Below are positions 7,120 to 13,151 of a stretch of DNA of 20,916 bases, one piece after another. This stretch comes from a virus. Where the stretch lies: positions 1 to 20,916 of IMG/VR virus record IMGVR_UViG_3300036832_000857. One strand, given 5' to 3'. The number at the start of each line of letters is the position of its first letter. Position 1 is the stretch's first letter. The notes under the pieces are model-generated. The model saw only the letters and a list, made by a program, of their open reading frames with translations. It had not been told where the DNA came from and made no database searches. A program made the position numbers and the translations under genes.

Positions 7120-7469
7120 ATTGGCTCCTCAAAGGTGCATACGTAGGATGGGAAGGAAGTCATGTGAGCCGCGCCCGGCCGATTGAACGGCTGAGATCGG
7201 CTTCTCTCGATCGGTAGGACGGCTTCCACGGCCTCTACCAGTGTCTCCAGGATGCTCCAGGCCGTACGGTCCCAGTTGCCTGGAGCCGGTGCTATGCAAT
7301 CGATCGACCACGTAACCGTGACTCCACAAGTCAGATTGTTCACTCGATCGGTAGGCAGGTTGACCAGCACGGCTGGCAGGTTCAGTGCGCCTATGTCGGT
7401 GGTGGCCCTGATGCCAGCGGCCTCCAGCTTGCTCACGATCTCCTCAGCGCGCGTCAGGGAAGCTGGCAT
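7116..7469 (-). CDS. Probable tail terminator / tail completion protein
   Basis: The 117-residue product has an N-terminal helix (RAEEIVSKLEAAGIRATTD), a beta segment ending in NLPTDRV, a strand with VTVTWSIDCIAP and a long helix (SILETLVEAVEAVLP), then PSYVCTFEEPI. The helix-strand-strand-helix order and length match tail terminator or minor tail U-type proteins that cap the tail tube and join it to the head. It lies between the adaptor and the major tail gene, the usual position. The ATG is inside family A palindrome copy 2, which may influence initiation. The fold call is an inference without a diagnostic motif. Confidence 0.6.
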   Translation of the reverse strand: MPASLTRAEEIVSKLEAAGIRATTDIGALNLPAVLVNLPTDRVNNLTCGVTVTWSIDCIAPAPGNWDRTAWSILETLVEAVEAVLPIERSRSQPFNRPGAAHMTSFPSYVCTFEEPI

Positions 7470-7483
7470 CTGTCTTAAGCCAG
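7470..7483 (-). promoter_or_regulatory. Family A palindrome, copy 2
   Basis: On the minus strand this is CTGGCTTAAGACAG, carrying the conserved half CTTAAGACAG and a weaker left half. It contains the TAA stop of the adaptor gene and abuts the ATG of the tail terminator gene. Its placement at a stop/start junction is the same as in copy 1. Confidence 0.5.
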
Positions 7484-7801
7484 GACGGTGGCCAGGTAGG
7501 GGCCTAGTAGCCGTTTGATATCGGAGTCTGACGGCAGGATCACGGCCGTACCCAGATCGGAGACACCGACCACGCCATCAGGACTGTTGCGACGTGACAG
7601 AAGCCGATTCACCAGGAGGAGCCCGGCTTCTGTCACGTCAGCTGATGGCACCTGACCGTCAGCGAACACCTGATTACGTAGAAGGATCGTGAACTTGGAT
7701 ATGACGGCTGCCACTGCCTGATCGATGGCGTCATCATCAGTGGTATCCGTGATCCGCGCCCATGCCTTGTACATATCAGAGGTGAGCCAGTCAGATGCCA
7801 T
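7475..7801 (-). CDS. Head-tail adaptor (gp6/gp15-like connector)
   Basis: The 108-residue, mostly helical protein follows the capsid gene. It begins ASDWLTSDMYKAWARITD and continues with alternating helices (DDDAIDQAVAAVISKFTILL; ADVTEAGLLLVNRLLSR), a layout typical of phage gp6-like adaptors that bind below the portal. The predicted C-terminal strand includes VSDLGTAVILPSDSD. The start ATG is four bases after the capsid stop, so translation is probably coupled. No separate 'stopper' gene is evident next to it. The assignment comes from size, helix pattern and position. Confidence 0.65.
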   Translation of the reverse strand: MASDWLTSDMYKAWARITDTTDDDAIDQAVAAVISKFTILLRNQVFADGQVPSADVTEAGLLLVNRLLSRRNSPDGVVGVSDLGTAVILPSDSDIKRLLGPYLATVLA

Positions 7802-7805
7802 GGCC

Positions 7806-9086
7806 TTAGCTACCTGCCTTGCTGGTGCTGGTCTTGCTGGTGCTGGTAGCCGCCAGTGGTGCGATTGGCGTGAATGTCACCTTGACGAAGGAGCCAGGAT
7901 CAGTGTTCAGCGCTGAAAACATGCCAGCCACGCCAATGTTGTAACCCAGTACGCCAACGTCCAGCACTGAGAGCCTTACCGGCGCGTCAGCATTTTCGTA
8001 AAACTCCATAGCGGTGGAATCCCCCACGATGAAGGTATTGGGATCGATGAAGGGATCGATCACCGGATTCAGGCCACGCAGGCTGGACAGGAAGCCAACC
8101 ACGTTAGAAGTGCCTGGAGCATTCTGGGGAGCCAGGTTGGGGAAGATCGGCCTCCCATCGGTATCCACCAGTGAAGCGATGGCGGCATAAGCGTTGAGGC
8201 CAAGCCATACCGTGTCAGGGAACATGTTGTCTACGCTCTGTTGGGCGCAGAGCACCGAAGCCTCAGCCAGCATCGTCATCAGGTTGGCAGCCGTACCGTC
8301 CCACGCCAGTGGAGATCCGGTGTTGGTGATGCTGTTGGCCATGATGGTGGCCCCGACATTGTTGGATGCCCGCGCGTAGACGGCCGCGAAGTCGGAGAAG
8401 ATCAGATCGATAGCGGCCGGTGAAGCACGCTCCACCAGCTGCCAGGAGACATCCACGGCACCGGCCCACGTTTGGAGATCGCACTTCAGGAGATCCACCT
8501 TGAAGTCTCCGGAGGCCACCTGGGTCTTCTCTGCGGTCTGTTGGCCCACGATCACATGCTGAAGGATGTGCGGCCTCTGAACTTCCATGCCCACGGCAGG
8601 CAAGGTGGGATGGCTGAAGCTGTTGACGGTGGGCCTGGCTGTCAGCCACTGGCCGATCAGTGGCCCGATGACTTGTGGTGGCACCAAGCCGGGAGCGTCC
8701 GAAGTGGTGACATCGGTGAGAGCCCGCTGGAGCCGTGATCTGGCCTGATGGTCACCATGCTGCATACGCATGTAATCCATGGCGTACTCACCAGGAGAGC
8801 GATATACCGGCTGGCCAGCGATACCTACTCCGGCCGGTGGATCGGTGGCACTGCGGGTGATCCGGGCAAGGGTGGCAGCCGCGCGTTGGTCTAGCTCCTC
8901 ACGGCTGGCCAGCACGGTAAGCCGCTCTGCGTAGGTTTCAGCCTGCGCCCGTAGCTCATCCCACGTGGCTTGCTCTGCTTCGGATAGTTCGTCTCGGCTC
9001 TCGGCTGCGGCTAGATCTTCGATCCCCCGCATACGGCCTTGTGTCTCGTCAAAACGATCTCGGATCGTCTCAATCATGGATGGCAT
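7806..9086 (-). CDS. Major capsid protein, HK97 fold with N-terminal delta domain
   Basis: The protein has 426 residues from the chosen ATG. Residues 1 to about 85 form a helical coiled-coil segment (MIETIRDRFDETQGRMRGIE, then several Glu-rich helices) that looks like the scaffold-like delta domain normally removed by the prohead protease. The rest has HK97-type capsid features: a PPQVIGPLIGQW stretch, an E-loop region, a P-domain helix and a WLGLNAYAAI segment. It builds the icosahedral shell. An in-frame GTG at 9122 exists, but the ATG at 9086 has a GAAGG ribosome-binding site about eight bases upstream, so it is preferred. The C terminus carries a short STSK tandem repeat. A candidate promoter for this gene lies at 9231-9259. 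Confidence 0.9.
   Translation of the reverse strand: MPSMIETIRDRFDETQGRMRGIEDLAAAESRDELSEAEQATWDELRAQAETYAERLTVLASREELDQRAAATLARITRSATDPPAGVGIAGQPVYRSPGEYAMDYMRMQHGDHQARSRLQRALTDVTTSDAPGLVPPQVIGPLIGQWLTARPTVNSFSHPTLPAVGMEVQRPHILQHVIVGQQTAEKTQVASGDFKVDLLKCDLQTWAGAVDVSWQLVERASPAAIDLIFSDFAAVYARASNNVGATIMANSITNTGSPLAWDGTAANLMTMLAEASVLCAQQSVDNMFPDTVWLGLNAYAAIASLVDTDGRPIFPNLAPQNAPGTSNVVGFLSSLRGLNPVIDPFIDPNTFIVGDSTAMEFYENADAPVRLSVLDVGVLGYNIGVAGMFSALNTDPGSFVKVTFTPIAPLAATSTSKTSTSKAGS
7818..7847 (-). repeat. Two tandem 15-base repeats in the capsid C terminus
   Basis: A perfect 15-base unit (CTTGCTGGTGCTGGT on the plus strand) occurs twice in a row. It encodes the repeated Thr-Ser-Thr-Ser-Lys end of the capsid protein, likely a disordered tail on the shell. 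Repeat number could vary by slippage without changing frame. Confidence 0.8.
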
Positions 9087-9230
9087 GTGCGTCACCTTCT
9101 CTGTAGTGGCTTCTGGGTCCACTCAGTGGTGACGATCCGGCTAGCTCACGGTGGCGATCTCACTCCGATGGGCTGGCTGGTGTTCCGGCCAAGCTATGTC
9201 ACCGGCAACGGTAGCACCGAAGCCGAGAAT

Positions 9231-9259
9231 ATCCTAGGAATCTGAGGTTTTCCTGTCTT
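9231..9259 (-). promoter_or_regulatory. Candidate minus-strand promoter for the capsid/tail operon
   Basis: On the minus strand AAGACA (9254-9259) is followed after 17 bases by TAGGAT (9231-9236), fitting -35 and -10 elements with an actinobacterial TAnnnT -10. Transcription would begin near 9224, about 140 bases before the capsid ATG. The -35 element lies inside the perfect family A palindrome, so a bound protein would block it. The intervening 9123-9230 has no credible gene. Confidence 0.45.
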
Positions 9260-9268
9260 AAGACAGGA
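9251..9268. promoter_or_regulatory. Family A palindrome, copy 3: perfect 18-base operator
   Basis: TCCTGTCTTAAGACAGGA is a perfect 18-base palindrome and the best copy of family A. It lies between the divergent capsid and metalloprotease genes, covers the -35 region of the minus-strand promoter and sits at the -35 distance from the plus-strand -10 element. This is the position expected of an operator that controls both directions. Confidence 0.75.
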
Positions 9269-9283
9269 GATCTGCCGTATACT
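9255..9283 (+). promoter_or_regulatory. Promoter of the metalloprotease gene, probably leaderless
   Basis: A strong -10 hexamer TATACT (9278-9283) lies six bases before the ATG at 9290, so the transcript should start at or next to the start codon. The matching -35 position (9255-9260, GTCTTA) is poor and lies within the perfect palindrome. There is no real Shine-Dalgarno. Leaderless genes are common in Actinobacteria, which fits the presumed host. Confidence 0.6.
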
Positions 9284-9289
9284 AGAGAT

Positions 9290-10219
9290 ATGACATCCAC
9301 TCAGGCAACCACCACCCTCCATGATCACTACGCCAACAACGCGCTGGCCTGCGGCCATGCCCCTACCTGCCAGAAGGTCACACTTGAGCGCAACTGGCCC
9401 ACCATCGTCAGCCATCCAGTCTGTGATTGCGGCCATGGTGAGATCTGGAGCCGTACCACCTTCCACCAGCTGCGCCAAGCCACTGGGGCCAAGAAGGCCA
9501 CGGCTCCGATCATGGAGCTAGGGGCCGATCTCTCACCGGCCGTAGCCGCCATTGAGAAGGCCTACCGTATGTTTCAGAAGGCTTACGCTGACGCCCCTGC
9601 CGTAACCATCGTGGTGAAGCGTGACTCCAAGGCATGGGGTCACACCACCGTGGCCAAGGTGTGGGCTCCGGCAGCCACCGAAGCCGCAGCCGATCGTTTT
9701 GAGATCATGATCTCCGGTGAGAATCTGCGCCGCGGAGCCGATCACGTGGCTGCCACCCTCCTGCACGAGGCCGCTCATGCTCGCAACCTGAACAAGGGGA
9801 TTCTGGACACCGACACCACCGGCCGTCATAACAAGATCTTCAAGGCCACGGCTGAGGAGCATGGCCTGTCTTGTGAGTGCGCTGGCTGGCACGGCTGGAC
9901 GGTTACGGCTCTCACCGATGACGGCCGCAAGCGCTGGAGCCAGATGATTGCTCTGATCAGCCGTGGCCTGGCCAAGTCAGCCGCTACGGCCATGCCTTCG
10001 GTGGATCACCTGCCGGTGGCTCCCACGGTGGAGGGTGGCAGCCCGGTAGCTCCTCCGGTCGGCAAGGGTGGCGTACGGATCGCTCCTCCTCGCCGTGGCA
10101 ATCACAACCTGATCAAGGCCGTTTGTGAGTGCGGCTACTCGATCCGGGCCAGCAAGGGGGTGCTGGACAAGGCCGCTCCGGTGTGTTCGGAGTGCCACTC
10201 AGCCTTCGTGGCCAGCTAG
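9290..10219 (+). CDS. SprT-like zinc metalloprotease with C-terminal zinc ribbon
   Basis: This is the only plus-strand gene. The 309-residue product has a metalloprotease signature HEAAH at 159-163 with a likely third ligand at His180 (GRHNKIF), as in SprT/Spartan-like domains. A C-terminal zinc ribbon uses Cys279, Cys281, Cys299 and Cys302. Extra Cys/His pairs near residues 21-27 and 45-49 may form another small zinc site. A basic Pro-rich linker (about 240-272) joins the domains. SprT-like proteins often act on DNA-bound proteins, so it may cut a DNA-bound protein such as a repressor or host factor; that is inference. It has its own promoter, a perfect palindromic operator and a terminator, so it is a separately controlled unit facing against the structural operons. 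It could be a lysogeny-expressed cargo gene. Confidence 0.85.
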   Translation: MTSTQATTTLHDHYANNALACGHAPTCQKVTLERNWPTIVSHPVCDCGHGEIWSRTTFHQLRQATGAKKATAPIMELGADLSPAVAAIEKAYRMFQKAYADAPAVTIVVKRDSKAWGHTTVAKVWAPAATEAAADRFEIMISGENLRRGADHVAATLLHEAAHARNLNKGILDTDTTGRHNKIFKATAEEHGLSCECAGWHGWTVTALTDDGRKRWSQMIALISRGLAKSAATAMPSVDHLPVAPTVEGGSPVAPPVGKGGVRIAPPRRGNHNLIKAVCECGYSIRASKGVLDKAAPVCSECHSAFVAS

Positions 10220-10225
10220 CCTGCC

Positions 10226-10250
10226 GGATGGGGAAAGGGAAGCCCCATCC
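10226..10250 (+). other. Hairpin just after the metalloprotease stop
   Basis: GGATGGGG (10226-10233) pairs perfectly with CCCCATCC (10243-10250) around a nine-base purine-rich loop, seven bases after the stop codon. There is no T-run, so it may protect the 3' end or aid the stronger terminator that follows. Confidence 0.5.
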
Positions 10251-10251
10251 A

Positions 10252-10440
10252 CTAGCCAAGATCCCCTGATCCGTCCTGTCTCAGATGGATCAGGGGATCT
10301 TTTATGTCATGGGTTCCGGCATGGGACACCAGTAGCTCCAGGAGAACCGTTGTGGCTTCGTCTGTGTGCCATTCCGCTCCGCACGTGCGGCAAACCAGCT
10401 TGCCGGGCTCCTGGGGCATTCTGGAGGCCTCCGAAGGCAC
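10252..10440 (-). CDS. Small zinc-finger-like protein
   Basis: The 62-residue product contains CRTCGAEWH followed by a helix (TTVLLELLVSHAGTH), giving Cys-x2-Cys plus two or three His that could bind one zinc ion. It starts with GTG one base after the stop of another Cys-rich small ORF, so the two are probably cotranslated. The last 13-15 codons run through the terminator hairpin of the convergent metalloprotease gene, so the coding end and the hairpin share sequence. Function is unknown; small zinc-finger proteins of this type in phages are often DNA-binding or host-modulating. It is the last gene of the portal-protease operon. Confidence 0.6.
   Translation of the reverse strand: MPSEASRMPQEPGKLVCRTCGAEWHTDEATTVLLELLVSHAGTHDIKDPLIHLRQDGSGDLG
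10258..10303 (+). terminator. Strong intrinsic terminator of the metalloprotease gene
   Basis: A perfect 15-base stem (10258-10272 with 10287-10301), a 14-base loop and a T4 run (10300-10303) follow the metalloprotease gene. It lies between convergent genes and might also stop minus-strand transcripts, though no T-run of that length follows on that side. The stem includes GATCCCCTGATCC, and the loop contains the half-operator-like CCTGTCT. Confidence 0.8.
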
Positions 10441-10441
10441 T

Positions 10442-10621
10442 CTAGCGACGCGTCCCTAAACTGTCGTTAGGGGCTACACCGGCATAGGGCTGCCAAGCGG
10501 CAACGTTTTCGTCGTAACGCCACCAAATCCCGCAGGGGCAGGGATTCCGGTAGTTGATCTGAGCGGCGGCATGCGGGCAGTTCTGTGCCATAACACGCAC
10601 AGAGTCGGCGTTAGGTGTCAT
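10442..10621 (-). CDS. Small Cys/Trp-rich protein
   Basis: This 59-residue ORF starts with ATG overlapping the stop of the preceding small gene (ATGA). It opens MTPNADSV and contains CPH (15-17), then NPCPCGIWWRYDENVAAW (26-43), so Cys15, His17, Cys28 and Cys30 could form a zinc site. It ends one base before the GTG of the next zinc-finger-like gene. No family was recognised. Its first five residues and the 16 bases encoding them are identical to those of the preceding gene, which points to a copied translation start. Tight overlaps with both neighbours support it being expressed. Confidence 0.6.
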   Translation of the reverse strand: MTPNADSVRVMAQNCPHAAAQINYRNPCPCGIWWRYDENVAAWQPYAGVAPNDSLGTRR

Positions 10622-10778
10622 GTGTCACCACTGTCGATATGTGCCAGGGCCTCAACCAATGATCTGGCCTTCCCGTCAAGGACTAGCTGTGCAGCGGCCC
10701 TGTGATCAAGCCATTCCTGCTTCGTCATCACGGCCTTGACGATGGGGTGGGTGTCTTCATATTCGGCGTTAGGTGTCA
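10605..10778 (-). repeat. Direct repeat of 16 bases at two successive gene starts
   Basis: TGACACCTAACGCCGA (minus strand) occurs exactly at 10763-10778 and 10605-10620, 158 bases apart. Each copy forms the stop/start overlap and first codons (Thr-Pro-Asn-Ala) of a small gene. A shorter relative (CCCTAACGAC) lies near 10465. This may be a recombination boundary that moved or duplicated small genes. Confidence 0.75.
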
Positions 10779-10779
10779 C
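10618..10779 (-). CDS. Small hypothetical protein downstream of the prohead protease
   Basis: The 53-residue ORF begins with GTG, overlapping the prohead protease stop (GTGA). It reads MTPNAEYEDT and then a mainly helical part (VMTKQEWLDHRAAAQLVLDG, then ARSLVEALAHID). No known motif or membrane segment was seen. The ATGA overlap with the next gene places it in a run of three small coupled genes between protease and the convergent metalloprotease gene. The fit of overlaps on both sides argues that it is translated. Its role is unknown; this position in other phages can hold scaffold- or head-associated proteins, but nothing specific supports that here. Confidence 0.6.
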   Translation of the reverse strand: MTPNAEYEDTHPIVKAVMTKQEWLDHRAAAQLVLDGKARSLVEALAHIDSGDT

Positions 10780-11351
10780 CTGCGTATACGGCCAAAACGG
10801 TCCATGAGATCTTGCCTGGCCTCCGCTAGCTCGGTGAGTGTACGCACGGCTTCGGAGCGCTGACCGGTGACTCCGGCCATTTCATAGGCAGGGAAGGTGC
10901 ACAAGCTGACTTCACGTAGGCGTACTTCGGTGCGCTCCACCAGCTTGCGGCCTTCGGCTCTGGAGCGGCCTGGAGTCTCCACCCCATCCAGTGGGCTGAA
11001 GCCGATCGACAGGCCAGACAGGACGCCATCACGCACCAGGGTGGAAGCCTCACGGCCTCGATCGGTATCCGATAGCCGCCACTCCCCTCTGAGGCCGTCT
11101 GGAGTCTCCTGGAGATCCTTGGTGGCTCCGATCCCCCAATCTCTGACTTCATGGGACTTGATCAGGGGAATCCGGTTCATGCGCTCCCTGATGGTCTTGG
11201 TGAACGCGCCGAAACGGAACATCTCGTCATACGGTGCGCCACCGAAGTCAGAGACGGTGGCTATCCGGTTGAACGGCATGGCCAAGCCGTAGATTGTCAT
11301 GCCGTCATCGCTGACGGCATCGATGGCAAAGTCTCTTTCCAGCTGTCTCAT
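10776..11351 (-). CDS. HK97-family prohead maturation protease (peptidase S78/U35)
   Basis: The 191-residue protein shows the prohead protease layout: an N-terminal strand pair with GLAMPFNRIA (about 22-31), an FRFGAFTKTI motif (45-54), the catalytic His67 in KSHEVRDWG and Ser115 in GLSIGF, then REVSLCTFPAYE (146-157). It cleaves the delta domain of the capsid protein after procapsid assembly. It overlaps the portal gene by ATGA upstream and the next small gene by GTGA. In most HK97-like phages the capsid gene follows directly; here three small genes and an opposed metalloprotease gene come between. All expected core motifs are present. Confidence 0.93.
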   Translation of the reverse strand: MRQLERDFAIDAVSDDGMTIYGLAMPFNRIATVSDFGGAPYDEMFRFGAFTKTIRERMNRIPLIKSHEVRDWGIGATKDLQETPDGLRGEWRLSDTDRGREASTLVRDGVLSGLSIGFSPLDGVETPGRSRAEGRKLVERTEVRLREVSLCTFPAYEMAGVTGQRSEAVRTLTELAEARQDLMDRFGRIRR

Positions 11352-12712
11352 CCCACCGGCTCCTTGTTCGTGGCTTGCGCTTGCGGCGCGGCATTACCAA
11401 CCGTCTGGGTTCCGGTGCCAAGTGGTAACGGTGCCGGAATGATGACTGGTGTTTGCGTCTCGTCTACGTTGCTGGCATCGCTCGGACCGATTCCAGGCCC
11501 ACCGTCAGCCGGATAGCCCATTAGCTCTCTGGCTTCACCTTCGGTGAGTAGGTGCGCAGCGAAGCCACTGATGGCCATGGTGAATCTGGCTGCCGCTTCT
11601 GGCCGTAGCAGGTTACGCGTATCGAAGTTGGCCTCATTGCCGCGCGGCAGAAGCTGAAGGCTGAACTGTTGCTCCAGTGGCACCAGTAGCCGCATAACGG
11701 TGGTCCGGATGAAGCGGCCAAACTCGTTCTCAGCGTTGGTATAGGTGTGCCTCTGGGTTTCGATCCCCAGCATGAACGGCGGAATGCCCAGAGCCATGGC
11801 TACCACCTGGCTATTCCACTGCCTGGCCTGGACCAGCTGCGCATTGTCGGCATCAGACACCAGAGGAGTGAAGGTGGTGGACGTTGGCAGCACGATCGGA
11901 GTGCGTTGGCGTCCACCCACCGTGCGCAGCCAGGCAGCCTTTAGCTCGTCCGCTTGATCTTGGGTGAGATCCGGCCTGGAATCGTTGATCACCCCGGTAG
12001 GGATGGCTGATTCATCGAAGTAGCGGCCTGCGTACTCCTCTGCCGCTTGCGCGCCCATCAGGCCAGCGGCCATGGTGGGTATCAGCCCACGCCCGATGAT
12101 CTCCCCGGAGCGCTTGTCCAGAGCCACATGGAGCAACTGGGAGCCGTCCAGTGGCTCTTCACCGGCATAGGTATAGGCCAGCCGCCCACTGTTTTGCCGG
12201 ACCACTGAAACCTTGGTGACATCCAGCGGCAGGATGGATGAAGGCCAGCCGGTGGAGTCTGGCTCTCCGATCAGCGATACGTGGTTGCCGTAGAGAGCCA
12301 TATCGCTCACGTAGCCGTCTACAAAGGTGGCCAGAGTGCCGTTGTCAGCTGGAGCCGGATTGGCCACCACCGTGGCTGGTGGGATCACTTCGGCCTCTCC
12401 CCGGTACTGGCGTAGCGGCAGCTGCATCACCACGCCAGAGATCAGCCGGAGGCCAGCCGTGAGCGGAATGATGCCGCGCGCTCTCCACTCTGAGATCCAA
12501 GGGAATGGGTAGAGGCCAGGAGTCCAGCCAGTGGAGTTGATCTGGGTTTGCTCGAACATCCTTCGGGCCATATCAGCCGCGCCGTACAGATCGCCAGTGA
12601 TGCCGGAATCCGGCAGCCCACCCCCCAGAGCCTGGCTACCACGGCCAGCGGCCAGGCTGAAGGCTCTGAGAGCCAATCCGGCCTCTGTACGCACCCTATC
12701 TAGCCAGGCCAT
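11348..12712 (-). CDS. Portal protein (HK97 family)
   Basis: The 454-residue product matches the size and features of phage portals: an N-terminal region with FPWISEWRARGIIPLTAGL, an LYGNHVSLIG segment (about 138-147), a stem/wing region ending in ADELKAAWLRTVGGRQRT, the conserved VAMALGIPPFMLGI motif (about 305-318) followed by YTNAENE and a long helix (FIRTTVMRLLVPLEQQF). Twelve copies would form the DNA channel at the capsid vertex. The ATG has GAGG four bases upstream and overlaps the preceding zinc-ribbon gene by 17 bases. Unlike in most phages the terminase gene is not its upstream neighbour. The C-terminal 40 residues are Pro/Thr/Gln-rich and probably disordered. Confidence 0.93.
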   Translation of the reverse strand: MAWLDRVRTEAGLALRAFSLAAGRGSQALGGGLPDSGITGDLYGAADMARRMFEQTQINSTGWTPGLYPFPWISEWRARGIIPLTAGLRLISGVVMQLPLRQYRGEAEVIPPATVVANPAPADNGTLATFVDGYVSDMALYGNHVSLIGEPDSTGWPSSILPLDVTKVSVVRQNSGRLAYTYAGEEPLDGSQLLHVALDKRSGEIIGRGLIPTMAAGLMGAQAAEEYAGRYFDESAIPTGVINDSRPDLTQDQADELKAAWLRTVGGRQRTPIVLPTSTTFTPLVSDADNAQLVQARQWNSQVVAMALGIPPFMLGIETQRHTYTNAENEFGRFIRTTVMRLLVPLEQQFSLQLLPRGNEANFDTRNLLRPEAAARFTMAISGFAAHLLTEGEARELMGYPADGGPGIGPSDASNVDETQTPVIIPAPLPLGTGTQTVGNAAPQAQATNKEPVG

Positions 12713-13151
12713 TGGCCTCAGAGCGTAACGCTTGGCGCAGCTTCGGTGAGGTGAATGGCCTCTTAGCGATCCTGATCATGTGGCCTCCGCAACCGTGGTT
12801 GCCATCGTCGCCACCTGGGACCATCTTGCAAGCCACTCCCTTCTTGGCCTCCGTCAACCGTGGTTGCTGGCATGAATCACATACCAGCCATTCATTGCCG
12901 TACAGCTGGCCTTGGATGGCCCATCTGACGAGGATGATAGCCATGGCGTCGAAATCAGTGGCTTGGCAAACGGCCTTGATTGTGTTCAATGCCAGCCGAT
13001 CAAGCCGCGCGTAGAGGAGATCGGCTCCGGCCAGCCACCGCAGCTTCTCAGCCAGACTGGCCATACCCAGATACCCAGAATCTGAGGCCAGGGGGGGTTC
13101 TACTTGCCTCAGATTCTGGGTATCTGGAGTCACGGTAAACGCATTTTCCAT
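12696..13151 (-). CDS. Zinc-ribbon protein between replication and head genes, function unknown
   Basis: The protein is 151 residues from the first ATG. A helical part (SLAEKLRWLAGADLLYARLD and onward to about 85) is followed by a Cys91-x2-Cys94...Cys108...Cys121 set with nearby His119 and His124, likely one zinc ribbon. It overlaps the helicase gene by 22 bases and the portal gene by 17. An alternative start (Met30, ATG at 13064) would place the 22-base inverted repeat entirely upstream of the gene; the choice is open. Position at the junction of the replication and packaging blocks suggests a DNA-binding switch or a terminase-small-subunit substitute, but nothing proves either. No family was recognised. 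Confidence 0.65.
   Translation of the reverse strand: MENAFTVTPDTQNLRQVEPPLASDSGYLGMASLAEKLRWLAGADLLYARLDRLALNTIKAVCQATDFDAMAIILVRWAIQGQLYGNEWLVCDSCQQPRLTEAKKGVACKMVPGGDDGNHGCGGHMIRIAKRPFTSPKLRQALRSEANGLAR
13067..13127 (-). repeat. 22-base perfect inverted repeat (long hairpin)
   Basis: Two arms (13067-13088 and 13106-13127) are perfect reverse complements, separated by 17 bases with a seven-G run. It starts two bases after the helicase stop codon on the minus strand and ends two bases before an in-frame ATG at 13064. The arms contain AGATACCCAGAATCTGAGG. RNA from this point would form a very stable hairpin that could end or slow transcription, or hide a ribosome-binding site. No T-run follows, so a standard intrinsic terminator is doubtful. 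Confidence 0.85.

Noticed and set aside
9087-9122. Upstream GTG start for the capsid protein at 9122
   Set aside because: It adds 12 residues but has no Shine-Dalgarno, whereas the ATG at 9086 has GAAGG at a suitable distance.
9194-9478. Minus-strand ORF of 94 codons over the metalloprotease promoter
   Set aside because: It runs antisense through the start of the SprT-like gene and its promoter, with no ribosome-binding site or recognisable features.
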